From the IMG/VR virus record IMGVR_UViG_3300030388_001250, positions 1 through 31,546 of that record: DNA of 31,546 bases. One strand, written 5' to 3'. The notes under the pieces were generated by a model. It saw nothing but the letters and a program-made list of their open reading frames with translations. It did not search any database and was not told the origin of the DNA. Made by a program: the position numbers and the translations under genes. Below are positions 28,908-31,546 of this stretch, piece after piece; position 1 is the stretch's first letter; each line of letters begins with the position of its first letter. The DNA comes from a virus.

Positions 28908-29826
28908 TTAAGGCTCCTTCTAAAAATGAAGTCCACTCAAACGCTCTTTTATCCCAATTGTAAAAACGCTTAACGTAGTCTTGTTGAACTAAAAGATGTT
29001 CGTGAATGTAGTCTTCGTGTAAATGATTAACCGCATTTTTAATAGCGTAAGCAAAGTTCTCTGCTAATTTCTTATAGTTATCAGTGTAGTTAACATAAAT
29101 AGGGAACTCAGCACAGGTCTCATACAAAGCACCGTAGTTTGTCGTAACACAATACAGTCCAGCAGCCATTGCTTCAAGGGCCGAGATACATGAGGTTTCT
29201 TCCCAGATACTGGGATATGCAAACATGTGGTAGTCCTTCATCTTAGTTAAGATAAAGTCATTAGACTGATAGCCGATATAATTAACATTAGGCAACTCTC
29301 TTGCTTGATCAAAGAGTTCTTGCCAATCAGAGTTGTTGTCTTTAGCAAACTTATCACCGTATAGTTCGCAATTGCTGTAAACGTCTAATACTATATTCTC
29401 ATCCTGTAGATGTTGCATGGCTAGCAACAGTACATTTAGCCCACGCCAGGGTGTGGGTTGAAAGACTAACCTAACGGTATCGCCTTGTTTGTATTGTTTT
29501 CTTTCTGGAAAATTAGTAACCCCATTTTTAATGACATGGCATTTATTAGTAGGCACGTCATACATCATCCTAAATTTCTCGTAGTTCCAATGAGAGTTAA
29601 AGACATACCAGTCGTACTTGCCGTGGTTAGACTTGTCTTCAAAAAAAGGTCTTATGTTGGGTTGGTCGTAACTGTTTTTCTGCCACAAGATGTTTATCTT
29701 GTTTTCATTAATAGGGACTTTGCCTGGGATCGAGGTGCATATTTGAAAATTGTCTAGCAGGTCTTGATCGACTCGTGCTTGTAAAAAACGGTGTTGTAGT
29801 TCAGTTCCGCCTTTTGGCTCACTCAT
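28891..29826 (-). CDS. GT-B-type (GT4-like) glycosyltransferase
   Basis: The C-terminal domain has the retaining GT4 layout: VRLVFQPTPWRGLNVLLLAM, then the donor-site EX7E motif in IWEETSCISALEAMAAGLYCV, followed by TNYGALYE. The N-terminal domain starts at RMSEPKGGTELQHRFL, where Gly-Gly-Thr-Glu is the usual acceptor loop. The open frame begins with a TTG at 29859; I use the ATG at 29826, which overlaps the upstream gene by 8 bases and directly precedes that loop. It sits in the virion operon next to a GT-A enzyme, and a nucleotide-sugar dehydrogenase lies further downstream. Target unknown. Confidence 0.8.
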   Translation of the reverse strand: MSEPKGGTELQHRFLQARVDQDLLDNFQICTSIPGKVPINENKINILWQKNSYDQPNIRPFFEDKSNHGKYDWYVFNSHWNYEKFRMMYDVPTNKCHVIKNGVTNFPERKQYKQGDTVRLVFQPTPWRGLNVLLLAMQHLQDENIVLDVYSNCELYGDKFAKDNNSDWQELFDQARELPNVNYIGYQSNDFILTKMKDYHMFAYPSIWEETSCISALEAMAAGLYCVTTNYGALYETCAEFPIYVNYTDNYKKLAENFAYAIKNAVNHLHEDYIHEHLLVQQDYVKRFYNWDKRAFEWTSFLEGALNARFK

Positions 29827-30010
29827 TCGTATCGCCGTGAAGGTCAAGTTGAGGAACAATGATAATTACATCACGTTGAATATCCTCTTCTTTAGTTTCA
29901 GTACCTGAACTTGATACATCGGCTTGAGCTAACTCTTCCGACTCGTACACCACGCCAGTTTTGTTATTAGTTATCTTTGTTTTTGTTTCACAATCTATAG
30001 TAATAGTCAT
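29819..30010 (-). CDS. Small acidic hypothetical protein (63 aa)
   Basis: A 63-residue acidic protein with beta-like ends (TITIDCETKTKITNNKTGVVYES and RDVIIIVPQLDLHGD) around a Ser/Thr/Glu-rich middle. I recall similar short proteins beside tail genes of marine podoviruses. No strong ribosome-binding site; it follows the upstream gene by 9 bases. Possibly a minor structural or chaperone-like product. Confidence 0.55.
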   Translation of the reverse strand: MTITIDCETKTKITNNKTGVVYESEELAQADVSSSGTETKEEDIQRDVIIIVPQLDLHGDTNE

Positions 30011-30019
30011 GGCTGTATT

Positions 30020-30361
30020 CTAACCATTTTCTTGCGATCTGTCTAATTGAGCGTAAGAAATAATTCCTGATATTTTAGCACCTGTTTCTGCTGTCATTTT
30101 AAGAATATCACCTTCTTCCAATACCAGCGTGTTCGTTATAATATCAACCGTGCTGACTGCTGCAATATCTTGATTACCAATCGTATGCGTAGCTGTTGCT
30201 GACGTATCGGTTACTTGAGTTGTCAAAGTTACCGCACTGCTGTGTATATTAACAGCCTGTATTTGTTTAATTAAAAGTCTTGCGTTACCGGGTGCGGTTA
30301 ATACCGAAGTAGCCGCAGTGTTAGCTAAGGTAAACCCTTGATTTTTATATTGTATTGTCAT
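30020..30361 (-). CDS. Small beta-rich structural protein (113 aa)
   Basis: A beta-sandwich-like pattern: YKNQGFTLANTAATSVLTA, LLIKQIQAVNIHSSAVTLTT, NTLVLEEGDILKMTAE, ISGIISYAQLDRSQENG. The ending SYAQLDRSQENG is one I recall from conserved small structural proteins of cyanophages and pelagiphages, probably head or tail decorations. It starts at an ATGA overlap with the 54-residue gene. No cysteine or signal peptide. Confidence 0.65.
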   Translation of the reverse strand: MTIQYKNQGFTLANTAATSVLTAPGNARLLIKQIQAVNIHSSAVTLTTQVTDTSATATHTIGNQDIAAVSTVDIITNTLVLEEGDILKMTAETGAKISGIISYAQLDRSQENG

Positions 30362-30522
30362 GATATAAACCAGTTAAATGTATCTTGTTCGTTTTTAAAA
30401 TCCGTCTGAAACGAAAAGTTAAGTTGATTCTTTATAGTATTTAAAGACTCCAACAACTGTCTTTGATTAGAGACATCATATTCTTGTTTTGGCTCTGGTA
30501 TAGTTACGGTTATTTTAGCCAT
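30358..30522 (-). CDS. Small conserved protein between structural genes (54 aa)
   Basis: The ATG overlaps the stop of the tail protein gene (TAATG) and the TGA overlaps the next ATG (ATGA). The product begins with a strand (KITVTIPEPKQEYDVS) and continues as a helix (NQRQLLESLNTIKNQLNFSF), ending WFIS. Its tight coupling on both sides supports it as real. Similar short proteins sit at this place in other marine phages. The role is unknown. Confidence 0.6.
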   Translation of the reverse strand: MAKITVTIPEPKQEYDVSNQRQLLESLNTIKNQLNFSFQTDFKNEQDTFNWFIS

Positions 30523-31546
30523 TATCTTTTCCCATCGGGTTGTACGTCTGCTCTAAATGAACCGAATCTCCAATTTTCATCCACGTCCTTGTTCTCTATT
30601 TTTAATGAAGCAAATCTACCACGCACTCGGGTGTCTACTTTTTTAGTTGACGAGGTGACCGTGAAAGGACCTAACAGTGAACTAGCTTCAGTATCTGCTG
30701 GAAAGTCTTTTAACTTTATAGTCACTGTAGCGTTGCCAGCTAGTATTTTAAAGTCAGGTATAAATCTTCTTATCTTAATAAAGCTTTCACCTTGCCCACC
30801 TCCGGAATCAAAACTAAAGTCGCCCGACTCAATAAACGCATCGATACTGGCTGTAGCATTTCCGTTTTGATCTGCTTCATTTACTCCTTTTTCGTGCTCG
30901 AACAAAGTACTTGCACCGAGAGCCGAGGTCGCTCCTTGAATAGTTGGAAACGTAGGTACTCCAGTTGTTGCAAATTCTGACGCAAGAGGGTTATCAAATA
31001 AATACTTGTCTATGTAAGTAGTTCTTGCTAATGAGCTAGTTGTCCACGAACCTTCTCGATAATTTAAAGTAACGCATCTATCAATAACAGAAGAACTTGC
31101 TTTTGCATAAAACCAATTTATTTCAGTAAACAGTGAATTATAATTACAATAAACCAATTCACCTGTATCGTAATTTATACCTAAATCGTCAGAATCAACA
31201 TCGGTAAATACAAAATCCTCAACTGTACAAGGTAGTCTTTTAACCGTACCGTCAAAAACAAAGAAACCACCGGACTCACCCATCCAGTAAACTGCACCAT
31301 CAACGTAGACTACTGCATGCTGTCCAATCAAACCACAGTTAGATCCTACTTGTTGTATGTTAAAAGTAAACGGAGGTCCTACAAACTGCATCGTATAAGC
31401 AGAAGTATCGGTTAATATAAAAATATAATCTTTTGCTCGTAACCCGCCTACGATAGCGTTACCAGAATCTAATCTAAAAGTACCTGCTGTATTTGTAGAT
31501 ACAGGCGTATAATCTGCACGGTCTTCTTGATCGCTAAAACGAATAA
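30522..31546 (-). CDS. Tail/structural protein, N-terminus beyond the right edge
   Basis: The frame stays open to the window edge, so the gene is partial at its 5' end; the in-frame ATG at 31391 is internal. Visible motifs are RFSDQEDRADYTP, TAGTFRL, GGLRAKDYIFILTDTSAY, MQFVGPPFTF, GSNCGLIGQHAVV, VYWMGESGGFFVFDG and LPCTVEDFVF. Read in order, they are typical of a conserved beta-propeller-like tail or head-tail connector protein found in podoviruses and some siphoviruses. The C-terminal part (FIKIRRFIPDFKIL, FTVTSSTKKVDTRVRGRFASL) is beta-rich. It heads the part of the virion operon visible here. Confidence 0.75.
   Translation of the reverse strand, partial: IRFSDQEDRADYTPVSTNTAGTFRLDSGNAIVGGLRAKDYIFILTDTSAYTMQFVGPPFTFNIQQVGSNCGLIGQHAVVYVDGAVYWMGESGGFFVFDGTVKRLPCTVEDFVFTDVDSDDLGINYDTGELVYCNYNSLFTEINWFYAKASSSVIDRCVTLNYREGSWTTSSLARTTYIDKYLFDNPLASEFATTGVPTFPTIQGATSALGASTLFEHEKGVNEADQNGNATASIDAFIESGDFSFDSGGGQGESFIKIRRFIPDFKILAGNATVTIKLKDFPADTEASSLLGPFTVTSSTKKVDTRVRGRFASLKIENKDVDENWRFGSFRADVQPDGKR

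Noticed and set aside
1-31546. tRNA genes, CRISPR arrays or insertion sequences
   Set aside because: No cloverleaf with a proper T-arm, no regularly spaced repeat-spacer array and no transposase frame was found on reading both strands.

Overview
The window looks like about 31.5 kb of an AT-rich, double-stranded DNA tailed bacteriophage genome, probably a marine short-tailed phage of the broad pelagiphage/alphaproteobacterial kind. That placement rests on gene content: a family A DNA polymerase of the Leu762 type, an archaeo-eukaryotic-type primase, internal virion-like proteins, a 3-TM holin, and two small conserved structural proteins beside a tail protein. The host cannot be read from the sequence. 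I see no tRNA, rRNA, CRISPR array, insertion sequence or complete integrase. The large terminase, portal, capsid and endolysin are not visible and presumably lie beyond the window edges.

Layout. (1) 1-3542: mostly rightward, small unrecognised genes in short units with their own promoters and terminators. Two leftward genes interrupt them: an unknown gene at 823-1218, which shares a mirror-image promoter with its rightward neighbour, and a VRR-NUC-like nuclease at 2798-3196. (2) 3544-5340: a leftward terminase small subunit-like gene with a putative leaderless promoter; a block of helically spaced 9-bp repeats; an unusual chimera joining an integrase-type arm DNA-binding domain to a GIY-YIG/MUG113 nuclease, behind a consensus promoter; and a structured noncoding control region. 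(3) 5341-8109: a rightward cluster of tightly overlapping small genes, probably early, including a ribbon-helix-helix candidate and a DnaJ-type zinc-motif protein. (4) 8074-16322: a leftward replication and modification operon: coiled-coil protein, ssDNA-binding protein, primase, UvrD-like helicase, DNA polymerase, PP-loop (PAPS reductase-like) enzyme and C5-cytosine methyltransferase. The methyltransferase gene carries a 257-codon nested second frame with its own Shine-Dalgarno site. (5) 16405-17805: a lone rightward SNF2-type helicase with a putative leaderless promoter. (6) 17897-22272: leftward RecB/MGME1-type exonuclease, a short UDP-glucose dehydrogenase-like enzyme, a lysis cassette and two Sec-exported proteins with unusually long out-of-frame overlaps. 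(7) 22275-31546: leftward virion genes (internal virion-like proteins, a GNAT-like protein, two glycosyltransferases, small structural proteins and a tail protein cut by the right edge).

How it fits together. The replication operon supplies a compact replisome without a DnaB-type helicase: primase, UvrD-like helicase, SSB-like protein and Pol A, with the exonuclease and SNF2 helicase for recombination or repair. The methyltransferase and PP-loop enzyme may modify phage DNA or answer host restriction. The UDP-sugar dehydrogenase and the glycosyltransferases suggest sugar chemistry aimed at the virion or host surface. The most unusual items are the dual-coded methyltransferase gene, the integrase-domain/GIY-YIG chimera beside phased repeats, the three candidate leaderless promoters, the mirror-image promoter, and the exported TonB-like periplasm-spanning protein.
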